Positions 25,588 to 42,614 of a DNA stretch of 64,000 nt are shown here, one piece after another (position 1 is the stretch's first letter; every line of letters starts with the position of its first letter). Position numbers and translations under genes: made by a program. The stretch is taken from assembly GCA_964036295.1 (NCBI GenBank), contig OZ038466.1, forward strand, positions 13,860,001-13,924,000. Direction: 5' to 3'. The notes under the pieces were generated by a model. The model did no database searches and was not told the origin of the DNA. It worked only from the letters and a program-made list of their open reading frames with translations. This DNA is from Plumapathes pennacea. Lineage: Eukaryota > Cnidaria > Anthozoa > Antipatharia > Myriopathidae.

Positions 25588-25830
25588 TTTGACTACGGGG
25601 ACATAATCTGGGGAGACAAGGCAAATACTACTCTAATGGACAACCTGCAAATTCTTTAAAACAAAGCGGCCAAGGTCATACTAGGCCAACTGTGGCATGC
25701 CTCGGCCACACAAGCACTCAAAACCCTTGGATGGGCCAAACTGAAACAACGACGGAAATTTCACCGCTGTGTATTTGTGCACAAATGTTTGAATGGGAAC
25801 ATAGATTATGACTTTGGTTTACCAAAGTGA
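25588..25830 (+). pseudogene. 3' fragment of a non-LTR reverse transcriptase
   Basis: An open stretch reading DYGDIIWGD, then NKAAKVILG, ASATQALKTLGW, KLKQRRKFHRCVFVHKCLNG resembles the region after the palm of RTE/jockey-like LINE reverse transcriptases common in marine invertebrates. One in-frame stop is present and there is no upstream polymerase domain, so this is a 5'-truncated remnant. Confidence 0.6.
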
Positions 25831-25914
25831 AGATAGCAGCATGTTCGGCAGCCTGTTCGAAATCGAACAGAAACGAGAAAAATAAAACTAACGCTGTTGA
25901 CACCTATTTGCTTA

Positions 25915-27140
25915 ATGGTATAGAGTACAGAACAAGGTGATTCAAATACAGCACAGCAATTTAAAGAAGTTCAGCTCTCTTAGAAAACAGGGCCGTAAGT
26001 AACTTTTTTGGAATGTGATTGTCTATTTCTCCCAAGAAAATGAATCAGCACCCCCTGACCTTAACTACAGTGTTGTACATCTACTGTAGAACACAGAACA
26101 AGGTGATTCAGTTCCATCACAACAATTTGAAGAACTTCAGCTCTGTTAGAAAACAGGGCCGTAAGTATTTCTTTCGGGATTTGATTGTCTATTTTTCCAG
26201 GGGAAATGAATCTGCACCCCGCTGGTTTTAACTAGTGTGTTGTCCATCTACTGTAGAACACAGCACAAGGTGATTCAGAAAGAGTACAACAATTTGAAGA
26301 ACTTCAGCTCTGTTAGAAAACAGGGCCGTAACTTTCTCGGAATTTGATTCACTATTTCTCCAGAGGAAATAAATCATCACCCCCCTGATCTTAGCTACAG
26401 TGTTGTACATCTACTGTAGAACACCGCACAAGGTGATTCAGTTACAGCACAGCAATTTGAAGAACTTCAGCTCTGTTAGAAAACAGGCCGTAAGTAACTT
26501 TTTTGGAATTTGATTGTCTATTTCTCCCAAGAAAATGAATCAGCACCCCCCTGACCTTAACTACAGTGTTGTACATCTACTGTAGAACACAGCACAAGGT
26601 GATTCAGTTCCATCACAGCAATTTGAAAAACTTCAGCTCTGTTAGAAAACAGGGCCGTAAGTATTTCTTTCGGAATTTGATTGTCTATTTTTCCCGGGGA
26701 AATGAATCAGCACCCCGCTGATTTTAACTATTGTGTTGTCCATCTACTGTAGAACACAGCACAAGGTGATTCAGTTAGAGTAAAGATTTGAAGAACTTCA
26801 GCTCTGTTAGAAAACAGGGCCGTAAGCAACTTTTTTGGAATTTGATTGACTATTTCTCCCAAGAAAATGAATCAGCACCCCCCTGATCTTACCTACAGTG
26901 TTGTACATTTACTGTAGAACACAGCACAAGGTGATTCAGTTACAGCATAGCAATTTGAAGAACTTCAGCTCTGTTAAAAAAGAGAGCCGTATTTTTTTTC
27001 GGTTTTTTCGTCTATTTCTCCCGGTGAAATGAATTACCACCCCCTAACCTTAATTACAGTTTTTTCCCCTACAATAGAACACAGCACAAGGTGATTGAGT
27101 TCCAGCACAACAATTTTAAAAAAATCATCAGCTTTGTTAT
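25915..27140. repeat. Tandem repeat, ~165-bp unit, about 8 copies
   Basis: The string CAAGGTGATTCA recurs at about 25934, 26098, 26267, 26427, 26596, 26762 and 26926, with a diverged copy near 27090, giving spacings of 160-169 bp. Each unit also carries AACTTCAGCTCTGTTAGAAAACAGGGCCGTAAG and a segment with ATCTACTGTAGAACAC. The last copy is the most diverged. This is a short satellite or minisatellite array and not a CRISPR array. Confidence 0.9.
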
Positions 27141-27559
27141 GTAATGGGAAGCTAGCAGATTGTCAGGGATTTGATGGCTTATTTGAATCAGCAACCCCCC
27201 TGACATTTACGTTGTCACCTTTTCCCTACAATATGAAGTTTGACATGGTAGGGCAGTGAAGAACAAAAAGTAAAAAGAAGCACTTTAGGCGATCTTTAAC
27301 TACATGGTAGATGTTTCGAACTGTGTGTGGTCGGTCTTCTTGATAATACGTCATAATTTAATTTGCAAAGGACAGGATATGTTGTAATTGTCAATCTTGC
27401 CTCTGTTCGCTTATTTACTGTTATATTATTAGTGAAATTTATATGCGTATGGTGCAACTCTGGTACACCACTTGTGTCAGATTGTTTCTTCTAAGACATC
27501 TGATACTATTTGGCACTAGGAAGGAGATGAAGGATGGGGTAAGTCTTTTCGAATCGCTT

Positions 27560-27791
27560 AGTTTGACTTGCTCTTGCGATTGGGTAATCTCCCATTTGTC
27601 TTCCATAACATTGACCCTCTGGCGTTAGCGCACGCACTAGCTGATCATGGATCGGACCCTCCAGAGAATACCACCGATCATGCTTTCTGGGGTGCAGTTG
27701 CAGAGCGCTTGGGTAAAGGGAACGATTCCTTTGTGCGCAAAGCTCTGTACATTACTTGGCAGGCTAATAGGAATGACATTCGTCAATTATA
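27560..27791 (+). pseudogene. Exon of an unidentified gene, left half, cut by HECT transposon B
   Basis: An open stretch encodes about 75 residues including DHAFWGAVAERLGKGNDSFVRKALY and ends exactly at the 6-bp duplication ATTATA (27786-27791). On the other side of transposon B, from 63772, the same frame continues for about 19 codons to a GTGAGA splice donor near 63830. I do not recognise the family. It may be a host gene or another transposon gene. Whether the exon was functional before the insertion cannot be judged. Confidence 0.45.
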
Positions 27792-28324
27792 TATGGAATG
27801 CTATATGTGACAATATGTCATAAAAACATATTTATGTATACTAAAAAACATATATGGCTATAACATGAATATATATGGCTATATGTAAATATATACGGCT
27901 ACAACATAAATATATGTGGCTATAACAAAGATTGTGGCTATGAAAAAATACATGAAGAAATATATATGCCTATGAAAAGTAATAGCTATTAAAATGTATA
28001 TGTGGCTACAAAAATATATATGGCTACAAAATATGTATGGCTACAAAAATATATATGGCTACAAAAATATATATAACTACAAAAATATATATGGCTACAA
28101 AATATATAGGGCTATGAAAATATATATGGCTATGAAAATAAAAATACGGCTACTGTGCCCACTGTCTTTCATGTTAGCGGAGTAATAAAGTAACACATGC
28201 CCGACAGTTTTCGCGCGGAAACCCTTCATTCAAGATGGCGGAACCGAGACAAAGCACGAGGTTAGAAGCACTCGTGCAGGAAATTATACAACATCCGGGA
28301 TTTCGTCAAGCTGTAAATGGTCCC
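27792..28324. repeat. Left TIR of HECT transposon B with short tandem repeats
   Basis: The TIR contains about 20 diverged copies of a 16-20 bp unit, ATATATGGCTACAAAA and variants (27845-28145). A unique stretch follows that includes the start codon of the HECT gene at 28235 and its first 30 codons. The mirror copy is at 63252-63765. Confidence 0.9.
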
Positions 28325-31300
28325 AACGGAGAATTAGCGACTCCCCCGCCTAATCAAAATCCAAGAACACCTCGTCAGGAATTACAACAACTGTTTCGTC
28401 GAGGAAATGCAAGCGTGCCAACGCAAATCCCGCAATTTGGAGGAAGAGCCACATGGACGCCCACTCCGACTCGTGGCCAGTCTGCTAGAGGCAGAAGATT
28501 CAACCCTTACGGGAAAAGTGGAAAGGCAAAGGCAAAAACGTAAAAACAGCTTGCTTCACAAAGGAAGTAGTATTGTTAAGGGCACCAGATGATCGGATGG
28601 TGAGAGGGTCAGCAAAGGCAGAATTACAACGATTGGGGCACGTAATGAGTGCCTTCAAGTTCGAGAAATCTTGGCCTGCAGAAGTTGTTATAGAAAACTG
28701 ATGGGCGCATTTGAATCCACTGTGCCGGAACTGGAAAACATCTCCTGTGAACCAAAGTAAGTTGCGTACTAACTACAAAGTTCTACATGAAAGTAGAACC
28801 ACTTCTGAAATATCTCAGCAGGTCATTCACTTTTGACATGTGCATTAAGGTTTTTGTTGATGTTCACAAACAAATTCCTTTTGGATGTTAAGACATAGAC
28901 TGTGGGCTGACACCTTCAAAACTTGTAAATTTGATAAAACTTTAGGAAAATTATGCCATTACCATGAGAATCCACTTGAAATCCTTGTGTTTCTTGTCTT
29001 GTAAAACAATAATGCATAATGACATTAAAAATTGTGCATATACTGCTTTTCAGAATCAAGATATTGATGGGTATTGGAACAGAACTGGTTCAACCCCAGC
29101 TTACCCCAGGTCAGACCCTAAATGGAGAGGTGATCAGCCACATCTTCTCTCAGAGAACTGTGTGGGTGCTTCCCAATGAAAGTTTGGAGCAGACCAAGGT
29201 ACAACATTATTTTGAATTAAAGAAAATATCATTGACAAGAGATAATATTATTATACAAAACAGTATTATATTATTTTTTTCGTCAACAACATTTTCTCTA
29301 CATCAAAAAACATAACATCTGGGTAAAGGTTTCAAAATTAATTTACTTCAGAATAACTATGTTTAAAACCTATTTGTTTGCAGAACTTAAGAAAACAGTG
29401 AAATTGTTGTACACCATAAAATTAATAATGTTTTGTCACAATACCTCAAAAACTAGTCAAGTTTTTGTAAATGCTGAATGGTTATTAAAGTCACATCAAC
29501 TAAATTTTGGTTGCATTTGCAGTTTTTTCACTTGCAATTTCAAGCTCAAAATGCTCCAATATATTCATTTTCTTGATTCTAGAGTGGTCCCATTGAAGAG
29601 CTTGGGGATGAAATGACTGAAAGAGAGGGTGTAAGTTAATGACACGAACAATAATAATTTAGCAACCTTTTGCAATGTATCTTTGAAGCTAATTCATGTT
29701 GTCTGTATAGCTGTATGTATATAAATGTCATCTCATACCACCCTACAATAATTATATGCAAAACTGCATGTAGGTACTGTATTCCTTTATTCATGTTTTA
29801 GAGCTACGAATTCTCTGAGCAAGAAACACAATACCAGATTTCTGTAACCTTTCAAAATTTTTGTATGAATTTGGGTCCTTTCATTAGAGTGGTACATGAA
29901 TTGGAGAGTAAAAAGCACATCTAGGTTGAAAAAAATGTAAGCTGGACCACATATTTGATTTGAGTGTGCAATTTTGTTTTGTTTTGTTTGTTTGTTTTTT
30001 TTTTCAGGAAGGTAATACTGGTGATCATTCAGTGCACGGAGGACCATCCTCATCACTGCACATCAGCACTCCATCAGTAAACTGGCCAGATGAACCATCA
30101 ACATCCTCAGCATTTGTAGATGATGATGAGCATATCAAGGGCAAGCTCAAGGAAATGTTTCCCAATACAGACGTTGACATTATTGAAGAAGCTGTCAGTG
30201 ACTCTATCACACTTGAAGATGCCATCGATATTGTCCTTCAGAAGTCATCAGAACCAGGTATAGTATGTTTATGTGATGGACACAGTGTCACATTTGAGGA
30301 TTGTCTTGTTAAATACCTTCGTATGCCAATATATCAGTGGTATACCTCTGAATGTGATTCCCCTAACTTTTTCAGTCCGAGAACAAAATATGGTCTGGTA
30401 TTTAATTCATTACAGGCCATAAGAGCATTTTAAAATTGGATTTACATCTTTCAGTGTACAATCACATTTTCTTGCTGTTATGAGTGAACCAGATTTTAGA
30501 GTCCAGTCCCTCCTTGATCTGTTGAAACTACAGCATCGAAGTCTTGGATGTAAATATTTCTAAAATTATAGCTGTAATACAAGTTATTTACAAAAAAAAG
30601 ACAGTTTGTCCCTTCTCTTTTCAGGAGACCCTCAGGCACTTAATAATTCACTGAAGCTACTCATGGCCAAGTTATCATTGAAGCCACACATTAACCTGTC
30701 AGTTGACCCTGATGATCTTTTTTCTGATGCAGGGGCTTTTTATAAAGGCCCAAATTTTCAGCCCACTTAACCTCTCAGAATTACCTTTGTAGGAATGCCA
30801 GCGATAGATAGTGGGGGTGTGAAGCGGCAGTTCTACACTGATTTGTTTAAAGACATAGTTGCCAGCAACCAGTTCAGTATGTTCCAGGGCCCATCAACTC
30901 GAATTCTCTTCAACTACAATCAAATCTCTGAACTCTGGCCTTTACAAAATGTTGGGCTAAATCATTTCCCACAGCATCTGTCAAGGATGCGCTGCATTTC
31001 CAGTGCTAGCACCATCCATGTATTACTACATTGCAACTGGAGACATCAACCAGGCCACTGCATATTCATCAGTGAGTGACATACTTGATGAAGAAGAAGT
31101 GCAATATGTTGAAAAGGTATGTGATTAATGGTGCTTTGGGTATTACGATACAGATTTTCTGGACAATACCCTTTTACACTCTGCTTTGTAACAGTCATTC
31201 CTTACTAGTCAGACTTGATTTATAACAATATATTATTGATCTTTGAGAATTGAAGTTTACCAAAGGGTGCATGTGAAATCGAGTGCCATGACAACAATAA

Positions 31301-31576
31301 ACATAGGCCCGCAAAGCGTACGTGAAGCTATTTGCTAGTTGATGATAGTCTATGATAGGTAGTTCGTGTTACAACGGGGCACGAACTATCATCGAATATT
31401 ATCACCGTTTGATCGGGGTTTTACACTATGTTCTACTATGCCAGCTACGTACTATGCATGACCAAACACAAATGCACAAACATGACAGTTTATTATATGA
31501 TTATTTTGAGCTGATCGACATAAAAGGAGGAAAGTATAGCTTGCCAAAATATTTCAAGTCGTTCTGTAAATTTCTG

Positions 31577-31965
31577 CGAGGTAAGCCAGACTTTGACTCG
31601 TTATAGTAGTTTCGTAACGTAACACACTCCAGCCAAACAAACCTGTTTCTCGTGCTCTTCGAACGGTGGTGAAATAGATTCACAGTAAAATTTCCTGTCG
31701 ACTTTTCAGCCAATTTTTCATTAGCGACAAAACCCGCTAGAGACATTTTTTGTAAACAAACAACTCAGACAAACCACAGTCGATCTGGTCATGAAATCAT
31801 GTGTCAACAAACAATATCATGCGAGGTAAACCAGATTTTGACTCGTTACAATAGTTTCGTAACGTAACACACTCCAGCCGAACAAACCTGTTTCTCGTGC
31901 TATTCGAACGGTGGTGAAAAGGTTCACAGTAAAATTTCCTGTCGATTTTTCATTAGTGACAGAAT
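31577..31965. repeat. Direct duplication of a ~145-bp segment in an intron
   Basis: A stretch beginning GCGAGGTAA at 31577 and containing GTTTCGTAACGTAACACACTCCAGCC is repeated with few changes from about 31819, separated by about 100 bp. It lies in a 1.8-kb intron of HECT gene B (31116-32951). I see no gene in this intron. Confidence 0.8.
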
Positions 31966-33489
31966 CCACTCGAGACAATTTTATAAACAAACAACTCAGA
32001 CATACCACAATCGATCTGCATTTGCAATTATGGCATGAAATCATGTGTCAAAAAACATATCAGCAAACGCAAAAAAACTCGGAATAAGCTTTTACCTTTG
32101 CCAAAACATATGTCATGGTCACACCATACAGCTGTGTTCCTTCATTTGTGAGCGGAGCGTATATTCGCAAATGTGTCCAGAAATGTCGCTCTAAATGTGA
32201 ATCTGTGTCGCCTGTTTGCCAGATACTACGGATATGTCAGCCGGGGGCTGAAGGGGGAGCAGATTTCCACATGCAACCAAAGAATCGGCAACGCTCACAG
32301 CCGCCATTAAATAATGCCTTGAATTTCCACGTGCGAGAGAGCCAATTATATTTAGAAAACCCCTCCCTGGAGAGGTAATTTAGCTTCTGACATTCTGTCG
32401 CAAAGTTATAACATTAGCACGGAAACCCTTTACTGGAAATCTCTCTGTGCACTCTTTGTGTTAAGTAGATAATAAAAGACAAACTTTCTCACAGGACCTG
32501 TACCACGGCGGCTTTTATATGGATAACACTTCATGCTCCTCCCCCCTCAGTAGTTTTTGCCACCTAGAGGGGGAGCATTTTAATGACCTAATGAGATGGG
32601 CCGAACGGCTGTTCAACTATCGCCCAAACGCCGACATAGAAGCTATTTGCATATTGCAAATAGCTTCAAAAAGGAAACAATGAAATCAGTAAACTTCACA
32701 TTTAATGAAACCTAAACATAATGCAGAAAAGCATAATTCATGACATTACTTCAAAATACTGCTTATTGATTACTCTTTTGACAAAGAATGTTTCTGAGAA
32801 AAAATGTTTTTCCTAAGGCTGTTTTGCTGTTGCAGGGGATGTATATAGAACCTGGGCCAGACCATGGCCAGGTTTTATATACACCCTGTTGCAGGACTGG
32901 ATTGGGCTTGATGAATGTAGTGGTTTCAATGTAGCTCTTTCTTGGAAACAGGTAATGACAGCGAGGAATTGTCAGACCTGAATATGGAAGATGGGTTTGT
33001 CAAACTCATTCAAGACAGTGGACTTACTGTAACTGTCACGGTAAGACCCAAGACAATATTTAGGAATGGTAAAGTATTAATACTAAGGTGTATAGCTGAT
33101 CATGCTTTCTGGAGAATGCCTAAAGCACACAGTATACATATTAACTGACTGTGCAGACCAGAAGGTGAGTTGTAGACAGAGCTTTTCCTAAGGTGAGGTA
33201 GAAGTCGAGGTTCCATAAAGTATTACAGTATGGACCAAGCAAACAAAGTTAATTATTTATTTATCATATGGCATTCCTCACTGAGAAAAGAACGTACAGT
33301 ACCTTAACTTATGGACCGGTGATTTGACCAATCGGAGCATGCATACCACCTGTGACATACTAAAGTACAATATTAAACTGTGGTATACTTGTATATCTGA
33401 TTAGATTACTTGCCGTATTGTCAGTAACACTGCCTGAGAAAAAAAAAACAGGGGTACTTGAGATTTCTACCACATACATTGTATTAGTG

Positions 33490-33505
33490 ATTAATATTAT
33501 TATTA

Positions 33506-33569
<64 letters not shown>

Positions 33570-33601
33570 TACTACTACTACTATTATTATTATTATTATT
33601 A
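33490..33601. repeat. (ATT)n microsatellite
   Basis: A run of ATT triplets with a short ACT interruption near 33568-33582, inside an intron of HECT gene B. Poly-Ile frames across it are artefacts. Confidence 0.95.
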
Positions 33602-34883
33602 CATGCCACCAGCAATAATAGCACAAAGCACAAAAAAATTTTACTATCCAATTCTATACCATTATGTCTCTAATAAAATTTGTTTTATAAGGAAGAACCA
33701 CTGGCTACACAAACAACACCTTCTCATTTTTGTGATGACTCTAAAAGCATTATTTGTATCAACATTTCAGGACCAAAACAGGGTAGTGGTCCTGCAAGGC
33801 CTTCTAACACATCTAGTTGTTGGAAAACGACTAGCTATGCTGGACCAGTTTGCACGGCCTGGAAACTCTTGGGGTGCTTAATGAAATACGTAAAAAGCCT
33901 GCAGTGTTTGAGCCCTTGTTCGTGTCATCTTTAAAGCTGACTCCTGACGTGGTGCTGAGTCAATTCAGACTGAGGATATCACAAGAAGGCTGTCGTGATA
34001 ATGCAGAAGCACTGTTTGGAAAGCTCATGAAGTACATAGAGAACAGCAGTGAAGACGGTAACAGTCATTGTGGGAATATATTACTCTTTCATTTTCTCCT
34101 TATCTCCCCCTTCACTTTCATGTGGTAATTGTTTTCATTCAAAACTCACTCATTTTTTTTCTTTTCCTGTAAAAATGTTGTCATGTTTTTCAGCCATATT
34201 AACTCTGATAGAATTGTGTATACTCTTACAGAGCTGAAGGACCTACTAAAGTTCTGCACTGGGGGAGAAGTGTTACATTCTACTGGGATAATGATTGATG
34301 TATGCTCTGCCAGTGATAGCATATATGCATCAACATGCTTGTGTGAGGTCATTTTCCCACGGGCCATGTCAGGCTGGGAGTATGATGACTTTAGAGGTGG
34401 ACTGCTGGCAGCAGTTCAGGGAAACAAGTTTGATTGTGCTTAATATATCATTCACCTGACTTCCAGATCCCTCTTGATGACATTGTTATGAAAGAATACT
34501 AGTTGAAAGATGTCAGGTTTCATGGTTACACTACACAGTTACAGTTCTAGATTTTACATTTTTACATTTTTCATTACTATACAGTAGTTAAGGTTATCTT
34601 TGTTTGCTTGACAAAGAAAGCATTGCACAGTCTTTATAGGATGCATGTGTACTGTATCTTTTGAATGATACTGTTTATATCTGGTGTCTTTACTGGAGAC
34701 AAAGCATATATTTATTTATTTAATATTTAATATATTTGCAAAGGAATAAAACTTCACACGAAACCATTCAACAAATGGTGTTGAAGTGATACTTTCAACT
34801 ATTACTGCCCTATCTGCCATTTTTTCAGAAATACATCAGTAGTTAAAAAATAGCACTTCAATTTCAGCAAGTCTTACAGCAAT

Positions 34884-35143
34884 TCAGGTATTGATTGTTT
34901 GATGGATAATCTGAAGTGCTGCCACATACAGGTTTACCCCATGATTCCCATCATCTGATAATGGATCAACCTGATCCTGCAGCAGCTGCCATTGTGCATC
35001 AGGGAGATCAAAACATAGTTCTGGATCTACAACATCATTGTCAGAGTCACTGTCAAGAAGGGGGCCACCTCCTGTTCCAAATTCATGCATTTCTTGATCA
35101 CTTAAAAAAATACTTTGCACAGCTAAATAGTCTGAATTTGCTG
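34884..35143 (-). pseudogene. Transposase of HECT transposon B, C-terminal piece
   Basis: Minus-strand reading continues the gene after the DUF6589/RecQ insertion: an acidic tail containing QEMHEFGTGGG and DSDSDNDVVD, matching the tail of copy A in position and character. The frame joins directly to the middle piece at 42615 if one copy of the 9-bp duplication is counted. Confidence 0.75.
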
Positions 35144-35441
35144 CATCCTCGGAGACCCAGGGGCAGATCGTGGAGCGGCGGTGAAAAGAACGGCGGGCAA
35201 AAAGCGGCGGAGGGGGAGGGGGGAGAAACGAAGAGGAGGAAAAGAGCCCCTGGGAACACAGTCTGTTCAGACCAGTATTGAAGGCGTGAGACAGGCGCGC
35301 CGCCGATTGGGCGAAAAAATTTATCAATTGTACTTTTTCGCCCAATCAGCGATTGTCGTCAAATGCCGCCTGTCAGCGATTGTCGTCAAATGCCGCCTGC
35401 CACCTGTCGTCAAGGCCATAAATAGATTAAAAGATTTTAAA
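35144..35441. repeat. Left TIR of the DUF6589/RecQ transposon
   Basis: Matches 42352-42614 reversed. This arm is longer by about 35 bp because a 27-bp unit (CAGCGATTGTCGTCAAATGC...) is duplicated near 35347-35400. It contains an inner hairpin-forming pair around 35300-35345 (GATTGGGCGAAAAA ... TTTTTCGCCCAATC). Confidence 0.9.
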
Positions 35442-35513
35442 AAGCGTTTATGTGTTGTGAATGAGGTCATTTGGTCAAGTGGTCATTAAGTTTAGATTTT
35501 AATCCTTCTATGA

Positions 35514-40086
<4,573 letters not shown>

Positions 40087-40246
40087 TTTTCTGCAAAGAT
40101 ACATTTTACATTGCAAGTATTTTAGACTGATGAAACACTATGATAGCAATAGTGCAGTTTTCAGATGACTATCAAAAGTAATCATGTGATTGACTGTTCT
40201 TTGGTTCAAACACAGTAATGTTGCTGACACTTTAGCATAGACATGA

Positions 40247-42348
40247 TTACTCTTGTATAACATCATCAAAAACTTTCTTTAAGCAGGATAATATTGTCAA
40301 TGCATGATCTGTATTCCAGACACAAACTTCTACTAAAATGTCATCAAGGGAAAACAGATACTCACATCTGGAAACTGTGTCCTTAATAAGGATATCAGAA
40401 AAGCAAGTCACATGGTCAATATTTGAATAAAAATAATGAGCATGATATTCAAGATCCTCTCTTATTTCCTGTTGGCATTTTTCTAACATCTTTGTTAGAT
40501 CTTGCCTTTGATCATCACTCACAACCCGTGATTGCTTCTCGACCTTTCCTGAGAGCTGCTCAGACATCTTGGACATCATATTGTCATTCTCATGGCAGTC
40601 AGCAGCACCACACTGACATTTTTGTTCGCAAATGTCACAGCACAGATGCTTGGGATTTACTAAACCACTCTCGTCATCAAATATATCCAAAATCTTCTGC
40701 CTTCTGCAAGTAGTAGACTTCAGATAGTTTAGCATCTCAGGTTCACAGTTTCGAAGCTGATGGCCATGGAAAACAAGAAGGGCTTCAGATGCTTCACCAT
40801 CTCTTCCAGCTCTTCCAACTTCCTGGACATATGACTCTATGTCATTTGGTGGACCATAATTTACAACTCGGTGCAACCCTTTGATATCCACTCCCATTCC
40901 AAGGGCACTTGTTGCAATGACAACTCTCACTTTCCCATTTACATCCTTGAGTGACGATAGCACAGTCTGCTGTATCTTGGGCAATGTGCCACTATGGTAC
41001 ATAGCAACCAATCGGTTTGCCGCCTTCTTCGCTGCACCAGCAGGCCAATATGCTTTACTGCCCAGGCTGTGTGTGACATATTGAAATATTTCTGTGCAGG
41101 ATTTGTAATCTTTGGCATAAACTAAAACTTTTGGGCAATTGATACCTTCTTCCAGTTCATTGGCAAGCCACTGAAATGTTCCACTGATATCGTTCTTTAC
41201 TTTCATGAGATTCAATTTGATGTTTTTCCTGTTAGGACTGACAACAATCTCCAAGCAATTGTTCATACTTAAAGAACTGACGACCTTTTTCCTTGTTGCA
41301 GCTGTAGCTGTGGCAGTTAATGCCAACACAGGCACTCCTTGTGCTAGCAGGGATCTCAGCTCTCCCACCAGGCCACACCATTTCCTAAAAGGGTCCTTCT
41401 TGTTGCTCCCCTCTCCCCTAAATGATATGAAAATATAATTAGTGGGACAAAACTTTTGCCGTCGCAAAAGCATAGTGTCATTCCAGTGAATTTAGGCAAG
41501 TACATTAATAAATATACATGTACATTTAACGTACTTTTTCAGAGTCAGGAAAAAAACCGTTTACATAAAAATATTTATAATATAACTCCCTTAGTAACGC
41601 ACAAATACAGCACAGTGACGAAATAACAGATAGTAAAGTAAAAAATATACAGCCGTATTGCACACGGCACTAAACTTGATTGACATATCGCGCGCGGAAA
41701 ACATGTCACAACGCGATTTAAAATTACTAAGGGAGTTGTATAATAAACAACTTATTAAACATTTTAGCGTGTAATACGGTGTATATTTTCACTCGTCGTT
41801 TGTATTTTGGCTCGCCGGAGCGGCTCGCCAAAATATTGCACGACTCGTAAAAATATCCAGCCGTAAGATATATTTACTCACCAATGAACAACTGTGTGCA
41901 CTTCATCGCAAACGAGAGCAACGATGCTCTGTCTGTAATACGGCAGAGAGAAAATTTCACGGTACTTTTGGTTGCCAAACGCTTCGGGACTTCCGTACAA
42001 GAAGACGAAGCGTCCTTTTCCTTCAATGATACGTTGGTCTTCCTCAGCGTTCTCCCCCACAAACGCAGCTCTGAAACCAATTGAACGAAGGTATGCGACC
42101 TGGTCTTGTATGATCGACGACAGAGGAGACAGAACAACGACCAGCGGAGAAGCGGGGAAGTTGTGGCCGGCAGCATTCATCGCTTTCGCAACGACTGGCA
42201 AAACTTGAAAGGTCTTGCCAAATCCCGTTGGCAGCTCCCCAAACACATCTCTTCCCTTCAAGACATTCTCCACGATCAATTTCTGCTCGGCTTTCAACTC
42301 CTTGACATTTGGAAATAATCGCACAGAAAATTTAATAGCTTCTTCCAT
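40247..42348 (-). CDS. RecQ-family DNA helicase carried by the DUF6589 transposon
   Basis: Two exons: 42348-41879 (ATG in MEEAIKFS, ending before GTGAGT) and about 41417-40247 (after a CATTTAG acceptor). Motifs in order: Q-like KAEQKLIVENVL, Walker A TGFGKT, DEVH box (motif II), TATAT (motif III), VIATSALGMGVD (motif V) and QEVGRAGRDG (motif VI with the Arg finger), then a Cys cluster CCDICEQKCQC resembling the RecQ zinc-binding subdomain. The gene looks intact. RecQ proteins unwind DNA with 3'-5' polarity. Here it most likely helps transposition or repair of the excised element, an inference from its position between the TIRs. No HRDC domain is evident. The ORF can be read upstream into the TIR, but the ATG at 42348 is the sensible start. 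Confidence 0.85.
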
Positions 42349-42351
42349 GGC

Positions 42352-42614
42352 TTTAAAATCTTTTAATCTATTTATGGCCTTTGACAGGCGGCATTTGACG
42401 ACAATTGCTGATTGGGCGAAAAAGTACAATTGATAATTTTTTTCGCCCAATCGGCGGCGCGCCTGTCTCACGCCTTCAATACTGGTCTGAACAGACTGTG
42501 TTCCCAGGGGCTCTTTTCCTCCTCTTCGTTTCTCCCCCCCTCCCCCTCCGCCGCTTTTTGCCCGCCGTTCTTTTCACCGCCGCCCCACGATCTGCCCCTG
42601 GGTCTCCGAGGATG
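42352..42614. repeat. Right TIR of the DUF6589/RecQ transposon
   Basis: Reverse complement of the left TIR, with the same inner hairpin near 42411-42455. The RecQ gene starts immediately inside it, at 42348. Confidence 0.9.

Larger units (their letters stand above)
28235..34443 (+). pseudogene. HECT-type ubiquitin ligase with CUE domain, copy B
   Basis: Exons by splice signals and content: 28235 to about 28760 (ATG start, Pro/Arg-rich, then a KEVVLLRAPDDRMV...AFKFEKSW domain); 29054-29198 (LVQPQLTPGQTLNGEVISHIF); 29581-29629; 30008-30256 (CUE domain, LKEMFPNTDVDIIEEAV...LEDAIDIVL); 30625 to about 30770; 30793-31115 (HECT N-lobe, GVKRQFYTDLFKDI); 32952-33039; 33770-34058; and 34233-34443 (C-lobe, LKDLLKFCTGGE, catalytic Cys in STCLCEVIFP near 34336, stop at 34443). 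The family resembles the 'G2/M-phase-specific E3 ligase-like' repeats of fish and cnidarians. A frameshift near 28520, a TGA at 28699, a TAA after the 30625 exon and a frameshift near 30970 break it. Confidence 0.75.

Noticed and set aside
33490-33618. Poly-Ile open frames over (ATT)n, and the same at 38173-38412
   Set aside because: Produced by trinucleotide repeats inside introns.
13140-34443. HECT genes as ordinary host ubiquitin ligases
   Set aside because: Both lie inside TIRs with 6-bp duplications next to a transposase, and both are broken.
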